A program made the position numbers and the translations under genes. Below the pieces are notes generated by a model that had not been told where the DNA came from, made no database searches, and saw nothing but the letters and a program-made list of their open reading frames with translations. Shown here piece by piece: positions 1 through 8,115 of a stretch of DNA of 48,320 nucleotides. How positions within the stretch are numbered: the first letter of the stretch is position 1; the number at the start of each line of letters is the position of its first letter. The stretch covers positions 1-48,320 of the forward strand of contig NZ_PDDM01000033.1 in assembly GCF_002914585.1 (NCBI RefSeq), read 5' to 3'. Source of the DNA: Pseudanabaena sp. BC1403. GTDB lineage: Bacteria > Cyanobacteriota > Cyanobacteriia > Pseudanabaenales > Pseudanabaenaceae.

Positions 1-371
1 CCAGCCGTGAATGTGGACTGTTTGGCTTCGTATATGGTTAACCAGTTTGCCGAGTTTGAGAAATCCATGACGCTTTTTGGGGATTCTATCCAAGTTATTT
101 TCAGAGACTCAGCCCTATCTGCAATAAGTCGCGAATCATCGAGAGATAATTTTTTGCTGCTTGTTCCTTTGGGAAGAAGAAACAAGTTATAGCTGAAAGA
201 TGTGGTTGCCCCTCCATCACTTTTCATCAAGACTGCATCTACTTCTCCATCTGGTGATTTCACTCGATAATGTTCCGTGCTTGATGTCTCAAATAATGGA
301 ATTGCGTTGCATCCAAAAGAGTAAAAGCTGAAGAACAAAAAAGTATAGACTAAGAATTTTTTGTGATTCAT
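1..371 (-). CDS. Partial lipoprotein, DUF5412-like (C-terminus beyond window)
   Basis: An open frame starts at an ATG at 371 on the minus strand and runs without a stop off the left edge, giving 123 residues. The N-terminus is basic then hydrophobic and reaches Cys21 after a Ser-Phe-Gly stretch, which reads as a lipoprotein signal peptide with a lipobox. After it comes a segment with SPDGEVDAVLMKSDGGATTS (residues about 39-58), a pattern I associate with small bacterial proteins of the DUF5412 type. The family name is from memory and the function is unknown. The complementary frame at 7-192 is a shadow of this gene. The opposite neighbour ribF is divergent, about 260 bases away. Confidence 0.6.
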   Translation of the reverse strand, partial: MNHKKFLVYTFLFFSFYSFGCNAIPLFETSSTEHYRVKSPDGEVDAVLMKSDGGATTSFSYNLFLLPKGTSSKKLSLDDSRLIADRAESLKITWIESPKSVMDFSNSANWLTIYEAKQSTFTA

Positions 372-549
372 TATTTCTAAAATAGTCGAGAATTGTAATC
401 TGTGGGGAAAACTTCAAATCACCTGTTAAACGCAGATGGACTGATAATCCATAGGAATTTGGGGCGATAACATTAACGTTTAAGGGTGCTGGTGACAAAG
501 ATGATGATTGAGTCGATTCCCCAGATAAATCACTGTAGTTTTTTGAGTG

Positions 550-582
550 ATTATGTGACGGCGCAAAGCGCCTCCACATAAT
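550..582. repeat. Intergenic hairpin with GGCGC-AAA-GCGCC apex
   Basis: Arms ATTATGTG and CACATAAT flank GGCGC-AAA-GCGCC with one internal mismatch region. It lies between the divergent lipoprotein gene and ribF, so it is not a simple terminator of either. The rest of 372-634 shows no supported gene. Confidence 0.7.
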
Positions 583-634
583 GTCATTGCAATTACATTG
601 CATGACTACTATTTTTTGTTTCTATTATGTCAAA

Positions 635-1630
635 ATGTTAAGCGTGAGAGTAATATTTGACCCAACCCAAATTTCTCGTCCCACTGCGATCGCCCTTGGT
701 AACTTTGATGGCGTACATGTGGGACATCGTCATGTGATTGCGCCAATTTTGCCGATATCTTTGCGCGATCGTCATCCTAATTTAACCAGTACCGTCGTTT
801 CCTTTTCGCCACATCCCCAAGAATTTTTTAGCCAAAAATCGCGATCGCTACTTGCTCCATTCGATGAAAAAGTAGCCTTGCTTAAGTCCCTCGGTGTTGA
901 GCAGTTAGTCTTACTACCCTTTGATGCTGCTCTTGCCAAGCTAACTGCCGCCGAATTTATTCAGAAAATTTTAATTGACTCCCTCCAAGTCGAATTAATC
1001 AGCGTCGGCTTCGATTTTCACTTTGGGCGGCAACGTCAAGGCAATATCACCGATCTGCAAAATATTTGGGGCGATCGCCTAACGGTCATTCCAGAGCAAA
1101 AGATGAGTTTCGGGGATATAGAGCCGCCGCCCGTGCGCATCAGTAGCTCAAATATTCGTTCAGCTTTAGCTCAAGGCGAAATTGATTTAGCCAATTCACT
1201 GCTTGGTCGTCCTTATAACCTCGTGGGCAGAGTTGTGCAAGGCAAGCAATTAGGTCGCACAATTGGGTTCCCGACTGCAAATTTAGAGCTGCCTATGCAA
1301 AAGTGTTTGCCGCGTGATGGGGTTTATGCTGTCCAAGCAATTATCAATAATCCTGATGCAGCAACACAAACACAATCACAAATATTAGGTGTGATGAATA
1401 TTGGGTTGCGTCCAACTGTGGATGGCGATCGGCGATCGGTCGAAGTACATTTATTTGACTGGCAAGGCGATCTTTACGATCAAGAACTAAGTGTAAATCT
1501 AATCAGATTTATCCGACCTGAAAAGAAATTTGATTCACTTGATGCTCTCAAAGCTCAAATTCAGTCTGATTGTCAGACTGCACGCAACTATCTTGCGCCA
1601 AACCAACAGAAACTAGTCACACCCTTTTAA
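635..1630 (+). CDS. ribF: Bifunctional riboflavin kinase / FAD synthetase
   Basis: RibF phosphorylates riboflavin to FMN and adenylylates FMN to FAD in the cytoplasm. With the start at the ATG at 635 the protein is 331 residues, close to the usual size. The nucleotidyltransferase domain has LGNFDGVHVGHR (21-32), VGFDFHFGRQRQG (124-136) and ISSSNIR (169-175). The C-terminal flavokinase domain has GRTIGFPTANL (207-217), GVMNIGLRPT (252-261) and the catalytic Glu in SVEVHLFD. An in-frame ATG at 581 would add 18 residues unlike RibF and overlaps the hairpin at 550-582, so 635 is preferred. A long hairpin follows the stop directly. Confidence 0.95.
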   Translation: MLSVRVIFDPTQISRPTAIALGNFDGVHVGHRHVIAPILPISLRDRHPNLTSTVVSFSPHPQEFFSQKSRSLLAPFDEKVALLKSLGVEQLVLLPFDAALAKLTAAEFIQKILIDSLQVELISVGFDFHFGRQRQGNITDLQNIWGDRLTVIPEQKMSFGDIEPPPVRISSSNIRSALAQGEIDLANSLLGRPYNLVGRVVQGKQLGRTIGFPTANLELPMQKCLPRDGVYAVQAIINNPDAATQTQSQILGVMNIGLRPTVDGDRRSVEVHLFDWQGDLYDQELSVNLIRFIRPEKKFDSLDALKAQIQSDCQTARNYLAPNQQKLVTPF

Positions 1631-1674
1631 TACCAAAACACAAAATGGCTGCGCCACTTTGTGTTTTGGTATTA
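1628..1674 (+). terminator. Long hairpin at the 3' end of ribF
   Basis: Perfect 17-bp arms at 1628-1644 and 1658-1674 enclose a 13-base loop (ATGGCTGCGCCAC). The left arm includes the end of the ribF stop codon. Nearly the same arm word recurs at 5491-5528 behind gloA. It could act as a terminator, but there is no clean T-run after the stem. Confidence 0.6.
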
Positions 1675-1685
1675 GTTCCTCTAAT

Positions 1686-1744
1686 TCACGATAAAAAACA
1701 TAAGAAGTGGCGCAAAGCAATACCTCTTATGTTTTTTATCGTGA
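1686..1744. repeat. Second long hairpin between convergent ribF and LCP gene
   Basis: Perfect 20-bp arms at 1686-1705 and 1725-1744 surround a loop holding GTGGCGCAAAGC. It ends three bases from the stop of the LCP gene, so it may terminate that gene on the minus strand. Its arms share no sequence with the hairpin 12 bases away. Confidence 0.65.
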
Positions 1745-1747
1745 GTT

Positions 1748-3242
1748 TTATCGTTGTTGTTTGGTTTGCGCAGGTTTCAAAGGCTTAAGGGGAATATTAT
1801 TGGATTCAAGCCAGTCTTTGCCGATCCGAACAGTAATATCTGACTCGATATCTCCCGTTGACTCGATTACCACTTCACCAATACCCAGAGATTCTCGCAA
1901 TTTCTCGGCACTTTCGCGATCGCCACTTTGAGCAACAATCTGTGTTTTCGCAAGAGGCTTTGTCCAGCGATCGCTAGCAGGAAATACTTGAGCGAATCCA
2001 GCCTTAGAGAGAACAGTTGTAGCTTTCTTTGAGCCTTCAGGTTGAGACATACTATCTTGGATCGCAATCCTCAGATTTTGAGGTGTGCTTTCCTCAAGAC
2101 TTGCGTCTGCTTTCTTCATGATCCCAAAACTTTGGCTCATGATTTTAGAAAGTCGTCTATTATCCAAAATCCAGTAGCTCAAGCTATCGAATTCTCCAGG
2201 GTTACTAAACCGCCCAGGAGCCATATGCATCTGAATGTTTTTGCGATCAATTTTTGCCGTATACCCAGCAAGGGCAAGAATTTCTTCGACTGATAGATTT
2301 GTATCAATATTGTCCTTAACAATAGTAAGGATTTCAGGAAACTTAGTGACGGCTTGGGGGTTAAGTTTCTGATCGATAAAAGCGCGGAAAAATGCTTGCT
2401 GACGTTGTACACGACCAATATCCCCTAGATCGTCGTGACGATAGCGCATATATTGAATTGCCTTGCTACCATTTAACTTTTGCTGCCCCGCATTGAGGTT
2501 GATATATAGATGTTGGCTATCATCTTGATATTTCATCTTCTTCGGCACATATACATCAACACCGCCAAGGGCATCTATCAACTTCCCAAACCCATTGACA
2601 TTGAAGCGGATATAACGATCAATTGGGATATCGCCCAATACTTGACTAACGGTTTGAGCTGATAGGGATGCGCCACCTGCATAGTTGGCAAAATTAATTT
2701 TTGTCTTACCTACACCTTGAATATCAACACGGGTATCACGAGGAATTGACAGGACGGAAACTTTTTGAGTTGCAGGCTCAAAACGTATCAGCAACATTGC
2801 GTCACTCATACCATTGAGATTGTCGTCAACCTCTGCCAAGTATTTACCTTTTGGCTTGGATTGGGCATCAGGTAAGTCAGAGGTAAGAATGATCGTTCCG
2901 AGTACCAAAATATTGACAGGACGAGTCAGCGTCGGTACACCCGCGATCGCTGAAGTCATGCCATCGGAATTGCGATTAAATACTGCCGCCTCATCAGTCG
3001 ATAGTTGACGCTGCTGAAAAGGTTTACTACTCAATACAAATGCTAGTCCTGCACCTAGTCCCCCAGATAACAGCGCCACAAATAACACTATAAAGAGTGT
3101 CCATTTATGCCTAGTTGAAGCCGTTTTTGGCTTTGAAGACTTGCTGGACAAACCTGAATTACCTAAATTGATTGGATTTGTTGCCACAGGTAGGGAATAC
3201 TCCTCACGACTGAACGTTTGCTTCAGCGATTGCCCACCCATG
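1748..3242 (-). CDS. LCP (LytR-CpsA-Psr) family cell-wall polymer ligase
   Basis: LCP enzymes attach glycopolymers from polyprenyl-phosphate carriers to the cell wall on the outer face of the membrane. A cytoplasmic N-terminus of about 45 residues is followed by one membrane helix (46-70). The LCP domain (about 108-310) shows PVNILVLGT, the conserved SIPRDTRVDI with its two Arg, KINFANYAGG, and YMRYRHDDLGDIGRVQRQQ. The C-terminal part (about 390-490) has the look of a LytR_C domain. A TTG five bases upstream is possible, but the ATG at 3242 (497 residues) is preferred. The gene is convergent with ribF. The polymer substrate cannot be told from sequence. Confidence 0.9.
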
Positions 3243-3427
3243 AGCAAAGATGGGACTCAACACACTTTTTTAACCTAACTCAAGAACTTCGGGTAGCACT
3301 CTTGAAGCTTTTAGACTAAATTTGAATTTAACTTTAGCACTGTATCGTAACTTATCGTTACAAAGTGCTAAATATCTTATTAGGCTAGCAAAAAGTCTGG
3401 CTATGCAAATTCTTTGGATGGATGATA

Positions 3428-3491
3428 CTACATATTTACAGATATAGAGAATTACCCAAATCGGTAATTCTCTATATCTGTAAATATGTAG
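3428..3491. repeat. Perfect 29-bp inverted repeat, AT-rich
   Basis: Arms at 3428-3456 and 3463-3491 are perfectly complementary, with the 6-base loop CAAATC. It sits in the 399-base gap between the divergent LCP and DUF4349 genes, so it is not placed as a terminator. Unlike most hairpins here it lacks a GCGC apex. Confidence 0.85.
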
Positions 3492-3514
3492 TGCTCTACA
3501 ACTCAAGTGCAAGC

Positions 3515-3573
3515 TAAAAACAAAAACACAAGAAGGGCAGCGCTAAGCCGCCCTTCTTGTGTTTTTGTTTTTA
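3515..3573. repeat. Perfect 24-bp inverted repeat with AGCGCTAAGCC loop
   Basis: Arms at 3515-3538 and 3550-3573 pair perfectly around an 11-base loop. This is the second hairpin in the same divergent gap and is unrelated in arm sequence to the one at 3428. Confidence 0.85.
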
Positions 3574-3613
3574 ATTCAGATGCTGAAACATATAAAATCT
3601 AGTTAACGTCAAT

Positions 3614-3640
3614 TTGGCAACACAGTTTTGGCAACACAGT
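3614..3640 (+). repeat. Tandem direct repeat just before the DUF4349 gene
   Basis: TTGGCAACACAGT occurs twice, at 3614-3626 and 3628-3640, ending one base before the ATG at 3642. No Shine-Dalgarno sequence is visible, so the repeat occupies the ribosome-binding region. It could be a regulator site or a chance duplication. Confidence 0.6.
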
Positions 3641-3641
3641 A

Positions 3642-4535
3642 ATGAGAAAGAATTTGAAAATTCAACCTTCTCGATCGCTAAAAGTACTGAGCATACTTGC
3701 TGTGATTGCTCTTGCCAGTTGCGCTTCTTCGTTAAAAGCTCCCTCCTCCGCGCCTAATATTGCATCCCAACCCGAACAAGCCTCAAATTCTAATGCGCCC
3801 GTAACAAAGGACGTTGTCCCACGTCCGCAACTAATTAAATCGGCCGAAATTTCTTTGCAAGTTAAATCCATCGACGAGATTACACAGGCTGTCTCAGCGC
3901 TTATCAAACAGCAACAGGGAGATATTTTAGAATTACAGGACTTTCGTTCAGGAAATCCTGACATGGAGCAGTCAGTTTCCCTGAAACTAAGAGTTCCCCA
4001 AGAACGTCTCGATTGGGTGATAGATGCGATCGCTCAGTTAGGGATTGTCAAAGGGCGATCGATTAAAGCTGAGGATGTCTCTACTCAATTGGTGGATTTG
4101 CAAGCTCGCCTCAAAAATTTGCGCCAAACTGAAGTGCAGCTACAGGGAATCCTTCAACAGACTGGCTCCGTGGGTGATGTCCTAAAAGTTACGCAAGAAC
4201 TTAGCCGTGTCAGGGAGGGGATTGAGCAAATTGATGCTCAGTTCACAAATCTAAAAAATCAAGTTGCTTATTCAACTTTACAGGTAAGACTCTTGTCAGC
4301 GATCTCGACTATTCCACCTCAATCGGATCTCGGCACACAATTACAAAATACTTGGAATAGTGCAACCAATTCGTTGGCAGTTGTGAGTGTTGGTCTGTTA
4401 AAGCTCTCGATCTGGTTGCTGGTCTATTGTCCCTATTGGCTAGTCCCCCTAGCAATTTTCTTTTTTCTGCGCCGTCGCCGCCGTCAACTTATTATGCAAG
4501 CGCCAAAGCCTGACTCTAATGTGAGTTCAGATTAA
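3642..4535 (+). CDS. DUF4349 lipoprotein with C-terminal membrane helix
   Basis: The 297-residue protein starts with a signal peptide and lipobox ending at Cys27 (LASC). A Ser/Pro/Ala-rich linker follows, then a DUF4349 domain (about 62-220). The domain has a beta-rich start (LIKSAEISLQVKSIDEIT), the KLRVPQERLDWVIDAI strand-helix, and a long coiled-coil part with DLQARLKNLRQTEVQLQ and LSRVREGIEQIDAQ. A hydrophobic segment (about 243-270) and an Arg-rich tail (RRRRRQ) place the C-terminus in the cytoplasm. A lipid anchor plus membrane helix is typical of the family. The molecular role is unknown. Confidence 0.85.
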   Translation: MRKNLKIQPSRSLKVLSILAVIALASCASSLKAPSSAPNIASQPEQASNSNAPVTKDVVPRPQLIKSAEISLQVKSIDEITQAVSALIKQQQGDILELQDFRSGNPDMEQSVSLKLRVPQERLDWVIDAIAQLGIVKGRSIKAEDVSTQLVDLQARLKNLRQTEVQLQGILQQTGSVGDVLKVTQELSRVREGIEQIDAQFTNLKNQVAYSTLQVRLLSAISTIPPQSDLGTQLQNTWNSATNSLAVVSVGLLKLSIWLLVYCPYWLVPLAIFFFLRRRRRQLIMQAPKPDSNVSSD

Positions 4536-4600
4536 GCTACTGCTAAACTAGTATCGATATAATTTTTATCGCGATTTTTGAAAGATCTGTTAAGTGGACT

Positions 4601-5050
4601 ATGGAAGTTAGATTTAGAGAATGTGATTGGTTTGACTTATGGATCTGGATAAAATTTAATGAAATTCCCTCCCAGCAAGAGAAACAACTGTTAGATGAAG
4701 TATTTAATTCTTGGTTCTTGCTTGGTAAATTAGGTGGTTTCAATGCTTGCAATATGCAGGTTTTAGAATCTGGTGTGGATGTTAGCTATTTTGACTATGA
4801 CAACCAAGCCGCAGATGACGAGATGATGTCAGTCATGCACAACATGACTGATCTGGAGTACGAAAATGAATGGGGTCGCTGTTGGGTTGACTTAGGAACG
4901 ACCGATGCGATCGCGATCGATACTTTGGTAAATGCGTTACGTCAGTTTGATAAAGAATATGTCGCGATCGAAGAAGTAATTATCGGTGGACAAAACTCTG
5001 ACTGGTTAATTGAGCCTAAGAGTATAGATGATGAAGATTATGATCGTTAA
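4601..5050 (+). CDS. DUF3531 conserved cyanobacterial protein
   Basis: The 149-residue soluble acidic protein begins MEVRFRECDWFDLWIW. It has the region LEYENEWGRCWVDLGTTD (about 87-104) and ends with IIGGQNSDWLIEP plus an acidic tail, which match my memory of DUF3531, a family restricted mainly to cyanobacteria and plastid lineages. There is no signal peptide or membrane segment. It lies in the same direction as gloA with only a small hairpin between. Function unknown. Confidence 0.7.
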   Translation: MEVRFRECDWFDLWIWIKFNEIPSQQEKQLLDEVFNSWFLLGKLGGFNACNMQVLESGVDVSYFDYDNQAADDEMMSVMHNMTDLEYENEWGRCWVDLGTTDAIAIDTLVNALRQFDKEYVAIEEVIIGGQNSDWLIEPKSIDDEDYDR

Positions 5051-5053
5051 ACT

Positions 5054-5082
5054 GGTAGAGATGTGCTTTGCACATCTCTACC
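5054..5082 (+). repeat. Small perfect hairpin between DUF3531 gene and gloA
   Basis: GGTAGAGATGTGC pairs with GCACATCTCTACC around a TTT loop. It lies three bases after the DUF3531 stop and 22 bases before the gloA start. It may uncouple the two genes. Confidence 0.75.
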
Positions 5083-5103
5083 TAAATTGAGAGGAAAGCC
5101 AAA

Positions 5104-5487
5104 ATGCGCGTTTTGCATACCATGATTCGAGTTGGTGATCTAGAGCGATCGCTTGATTTTTATAGTAATGTCCTCGGCATGAAAATATTGCGTCGTAAAG
5201 ATTATCCCGATGGACGCTTTACCCTCGCATTCGTTGGTTATGGCGATGAATCAAGCAATGCCGTCATTGAGCTAACCCATAATTGGGATACCAGTGCCTA
5301 CGACATTGGCACTGGCTATGGTCATATTGCTTTGGGTATGGAAAATATTTATACCGCCTGTGATGCTATTCGAGAAAAAGGCGGCAAAATCACCCGCGAG
5401 CCAGGACCGATGAAGCATGGCACAACTGAAATTGCCTTTGTCGAAGATCCAGATGGCTATAAAATCGAGTTGATTCAACTCAAATAA
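5104..5487 (+). CDS. gloA: Lactoylglutathione lyase (glyoxalase I)
   Basis: Glyoxalase I turns the hemithioacetal of methylglyoxal and glutathione into S-lactoylglutathione, removing toxic methylglyoxal in the cytoplasm. The 127-residue protein has the two beta-alpha-beta-beta-beta modules of the family. The four metal ligands fall exactly where they do in the E. coli enzyme: His5, Glu56 (VIELTHN), His74 (GHIAL) and Glu122 (KIELIQL). A GAGAGGA Shine-Dalgarno sequence precedes the ATG. Downstream is a dense cluster of inverted repeats. Confidence 0.95.
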   Translation: MRVLHTMIRVGDLERSLDFYSNVLGMKILRRKDYPDGRFTLAFVGYGDESSNAVIELTHNWDTSAYDIGTGYGHIALGMENIYTACDAIREKGGKITREPGPMKHGTTEIAFVEDPDGYKIELIQLK

Positions 5488-5490
5488 ATA

Positions 5491-5682
5491 ATACCAAAAC
5501 ACAAAATGGCTACGCCATTTTGTGTTTTTAAAACCCTTACTGGGTTTGGCTTTTAATTCACGAAAGTGTTGTCACACTTTTGTGAATTGGTATAAGAACC
5601 AGTTTTTTGGTGGAGCGGCAAAGCCGCTCCACCAAAAAACTTAACCCTAACTTGAATTATTACGAAGTACCAATTCAAGTTA
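5491..5682. repeat. Cluster of four inverted repeats behind gloA
   Basis: The gap 5488-5741 is filled by hairpins. One is at 5496-5528 (15-bp perfect arms, loop TAC), reusing the arm word of 1628-1674. A second is at 5555-5588 (14-bp arms, one mismatch), and both sit inside outer ATACCAA/TTGGTAT ends at 5491-5593. A third, at 5602-5640, has 18-bp perfect arms and an AAA loop. The fourth, at 5648-5682, has 11-bp perfect arms. The first may terminate gloA. No gene is seen. Confidence 0.8.
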
Positions 5683-5741
5683 TTTGCAGATTGAGATAAA
5701 AATTGTTATAAGCTGTAAAGCTGCACACCAGTAGCCTAGTC

Positions 5742-7175
5742 ATGCGTAGACCCCGATATACAACTTCTTGGCAATCCAAGCGCAAATCTTGGTTGCGAAA
5801 TACTCTGCTCCTGATCTTGATTGGTCTGCCATTACTATTGATTTTGGCGGAACTAATTGCGAGAGGAGCAGTTTTAGCAACAGGTAGTAACAACCAGCTC
5901 GCTCCCAATAAAACTGTAGCGATCGCCCAGTCCTATGCCTTTAAATTGCAGGACTCTAATGGTAATAACTATCCTGGACTACCAGATGCTGGGCTGCTCC
6001 AAGTAAAACGCAGTCCACTACTGGGTTATGAATTGCTTCCCAGCCAAAGTAGTGAATATTGGCAAATCAACGATCAGGGCTTTCGCCAAGATTCATCCGT
6101 ACCTGTTGTCAAGCCTCCTAGCGAAATCCGTGTGTTTTTGGTTGGTGGCTCCACCGCTTTTACGAATATGGCGGAAAAAAATCAAAAAGCATTGGCTTTT
6201 AAGGTTGAGAAATTACTCAACGAGCGCGTTCGTGCTCAAAATAGCAGCCCTGAAAAGTTTAAGCCCAAAGAAATCCCCTACTTTGCCGATCAAATTGAAG
6301 CAATGCGAGCATTGCCTCCGCGTATTCGTGATGGCAGCTATCGGGTAATTGCGGCGGCAGTCCCTGGCTATAACTCTGGTAATGAGCTTGCCCTGCTAGC
6401 TCATAAGGTGATGACATACAGCCCCAATGCACTGCTGATCCTCGATGGCTATGAAGATTTGCGATCGCCTAGCAATCAGACTGCTCGCGAAATAGGGAAT
6501 GTTGAGCAAATGTTACGTGATCCACTTGCTCAATATCGACAATATCAAGCCCAGCAATTTAATAACTGGCTAAATTCGCTTTATCTAGTCAAAGCATGGC
6601 AAAAATGGGTGATCCCAGCAGATATCAGTACGTTTAGCTCTGAATATCAAGTTTTTAATGCTGAACAACTCAGCAAAGATCCTAAAGAAATTCAAAAAAG
6701 AGTTGATCGATATCTTTACAATACTCAGCAAATGATGAGATTGGCTAACAATATTCCTACTTTGATTATTCTTCAGCCAGAAATCACTGGTAAGCAAAAA
6801 TCTTTAACCAAGGAAGAAGAAGGCATTTTGAAATCTTTGGGTAAGGAATATAGCGATCGCGCTACTAATGCTTATATGCTCTCCGACCAAGCTTTTAGCA
6901 AGAGTCCAATCAAGCCAAAATTTGTCAACTTTTACCAACTGTTTCAAAATACCAGCCAGCAAGCTTTCATCGATCCCATTCATCTCACTGAAGCTGCCAA
7001 TGATGTATTGGCGCAAAAATTATATGAAAGTACTGAGCAGCTCTTTTTGGTTCAACCTGCCCCAAATTCTTTGAGTGGCGACGTGGATGCAAAAACAACA
7101 ACCCCACCACCCCAGCCCGTGGTTGTGCCAGAATCTAACCAGTCTAGTATTCTGCGTTCATTAGTTATTCCTTAA
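5742..7175 (+). CDS. Membrane-anchored SGNH/GDSL-like hydrolase family protein
   Basis: The 477-residue protein has a basic N-terminus, one membrane helix (about 21-40) and a large domain outside the membrane. FLVGGSTAF (133-141) looks like the nucleophile block I of an SGNH hydrolase (Ser137). AAAVPGYNSGNE may supply the Gly and Asn blocks, and FIDPIHLTEAAND near residue 420 supplies a DxxH catalytic pair. The C-terminal 50 residues are low-complexity, rich in Thr/Pro. Substrate unknown; related anchored SGNH proteins often modify cell-surface polysaccharides. It is followed by petG on the same strand 74 bases later. Confidence 0.65.
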   Translation: MRRPRYTTSWQSKRKSWLRNTLLLILIGLPLLLILAELIARGAVLATGSNNQLAPNKTVAIAQSYAFKLQDSNGNNYPGLPDAGLLQVKRSPLLGYELLPSQSSEYWQINDQGFRQDSSVPVVKPPSEIRVFLVGGSTAFTNMAEKNQKALAFKVEKLLNERVRAQNSSPEKFKPKEIPYFADQIEAMRALPPRIRDGSYRVIAAAVPGYNSGNELALLAHKVMTYSPNALLILDGYEDLRSPSNQTAREIGNVEQMLRDPLAQYRQYQAQQFNNWLNSLYLVKAWQKWVIPADISTFSSEYQVFNAEQLSKDPKEIQKRVDRYLYNTQQMMRLANNIPTLIILQPEITGKQKSLTKEEEGILKSLGKEYSDRATNAYMLSDQAFSKSPIKPKFVNFYQLFQNTSQQAFIDPIHLTEAANDVLAQKLYESTEQLFLVQPAPNSLSGDVDAKTTTPPPQPVVVPESNQSSILRSLVIP

Positions 7176-7249
7176 AAAGCAAAAACTGATTTTCATAATG
7201 AGAATTGCTAAAGTAAACTATATAAGTCAGTGATTTTTAACAAATATTT

Positions 7250-7348
7250 ATGGTAGAACCAATTTTGTCAGGCATTTGCCTAGGTCTTATTTTCATTACA
7301 CTTGGCGGACTGTTTTTTGCTGCTTATCAGCAATACCGTCGCGTCTAG
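7250..7348 (+). CDS. petG: Cytochrome b6f complex subunit V (PetG)
   Basis: This short frame encodes 32 residues starting [20 protein letters not shown] and continuing into [11 protein letters not shown]. That is the single membrane helix of PetG, a small subunit needed for assembly and stability of the cytochrome b6f complex in the thylakoid membrane. PetG is usually about 37 residues; here it ends after RRV, so the polar tail is a few residues shorter. The frame is too short for ordinary gene callers. A strong hairpin follows the stop by 13 bases. Confidence 0.93.
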   Translation: MVEPILSGICLGLIFITLGGLFFAAYQQYRRV

Positions 7349-7361
7349 TACCAACATAAAA

Positions 7362-7406
7362 ACCAAAAAGGAGAAGAGGCATAAAATACCTCTTCTCCTT
7401 TTTGGT
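7362..7406 (+). terminator. Terminator-like hairpin after petG
   Basis: Perfect 18-bp arms at 7362-7379 and 7389-7406 surround a 9-base AT-rich loop. The right arm contains the run CTTTTT. Its place 13 bases after the stop fits transcription termination of petG. Confidence 0.7.
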
Positions 7407-7440
7407 ACAAACATACAGCGCTTTGCGCTCAAACCCGAAC

Positions 7441-7491
7441 CAAGAAATTTTTTAGAAGTGTTGCAAAGCAACACTTCTAAAAAATTTCTTG
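7441..7491. repeat. Perfect 24-bp hairpin with AAA loop
   Basis: Arms at 7441-7464 and 7468-7491 pair perfectly with a 3-base loop and a GTTGC-AAA-GCAAC apex. It lies between convergent petG and the gene at 7547-7879 and is a second, unrelated hairpin in the same gap. Confidence 0.85.
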
Positions 7492-7546
7492 TGGTTAGTT
7501 TGATCAGAAACTGCTGTAAAGATAGAGCCTTGGCAAAATTCTTAGT

Positions 7547-7879
7547 TTATTCTTCCAGCTTTTCTGGTTGTTCTAAATATCGACAAATTTCATTGATTTT
7601 CATGCGATAAATATGCGGCCAGCCACCATTTGTCTCAATATCGCGTAACAGATTAAATAGCTCATGCCGACTAGTTGGCAGAGCAGGTTGAAACAAATCA
7701 TCGCGAATGCGCTTATGGATTAATTCTATGACTCGCAAAATTTGCAAAAGATTAGCTGCATCGCTCTGTTGATCTTGAGCAATTTGCCATAGGCGATCGC
7801 TGATCACTTCAAGCTCAGATAAATTAGCCGTTTGCCCCTGTTGTGATTGGTTCTGTGATTGGATTTCAGTTTGTGCCAA
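7547..7879 (-). CDS. Conserved cyanobacterial hypothetical protein
   Basis: The 110-residue protein starts with a Gln-rich stretch and continues as predicted helices. These hold VISDRLWQIAQDQ, LRVIELIHKRIRDDLF and RHELFNLLRDIETNGGWPHI (about residues 26-95). There is no signal peptide, membrane segment or catalytic motif. The only start in frame is a TTG at 7879; no ATG lies upstream before a stop-free but unrelated stretch. I do not recognise a named family. It is convergent with petG and divergent from psbO. Confidence 0.6.
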   Translation of the reverse strand: MAQTEIQSQNQSQQGQTANLSELEVISDRLWQIAQDQQSDAANLLQILRVIELIHKRIRDDLFQPALPTSRHELFNLLRDIETNGGWPHIYRMKINEICRYLEQPEKLEE

Positions 7880-8026
7880 GCTAAGTACCCTCGTGCGCGA
7901 TAATATGATGATTGGAATTTTATAAATTAAGTCTTTAGTTAGCTAACCTCTATGGCTAGTCTAAAGCAACACCAACTCCTTAACGATCTCAATTTAAAAT
8001 CCCAAACTAGATCGTATTTTTTTAAC

Positions 8027-8069
8027 AGAGTTATTATTGACAGTGCTTTGCGCGTTCCGTCATAACTCT
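8027..8069 (+). promoter_or_regulatory. Probable psbO promoter with flanking inverted repeat
   Basis: TTGACA at 8037-8042 and CATAAC at 8061-8066 are spaced 18 bases, a fair sigma-70-type promoter. The pair is enclosed by AGAGTTAT/ATAACTCT arms (8027-8034 and 8062-8069). The psbO start follows at 8116 with AAAGAGG as ribosome binding site. This is inference from the sequence only. Confidence 0.35.
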
Positions 8070-8115
8070 AAAATACTACCCGTTAAATCCCGTTAAATTA
8101 AAAAAGAGGTTATTT

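Noticed and set aside
289-603. Minus-strand frame of 104 codons across the ribF upstream region
   Set aside because: It starts inside the hairpin at 550-582 and overlaps the better lipoprotein frame at 1-371. A middle stretch (LNVNVIAPNSYGLSVHLRLT) looks protein-like and may be a remnant, but there is not enough to call a gene.
3270-3512. Minus-strand frame over the perfect 29-bp palindrome
   Set aside because: Both arms of the hairpin are translated and the rest has no protein character.
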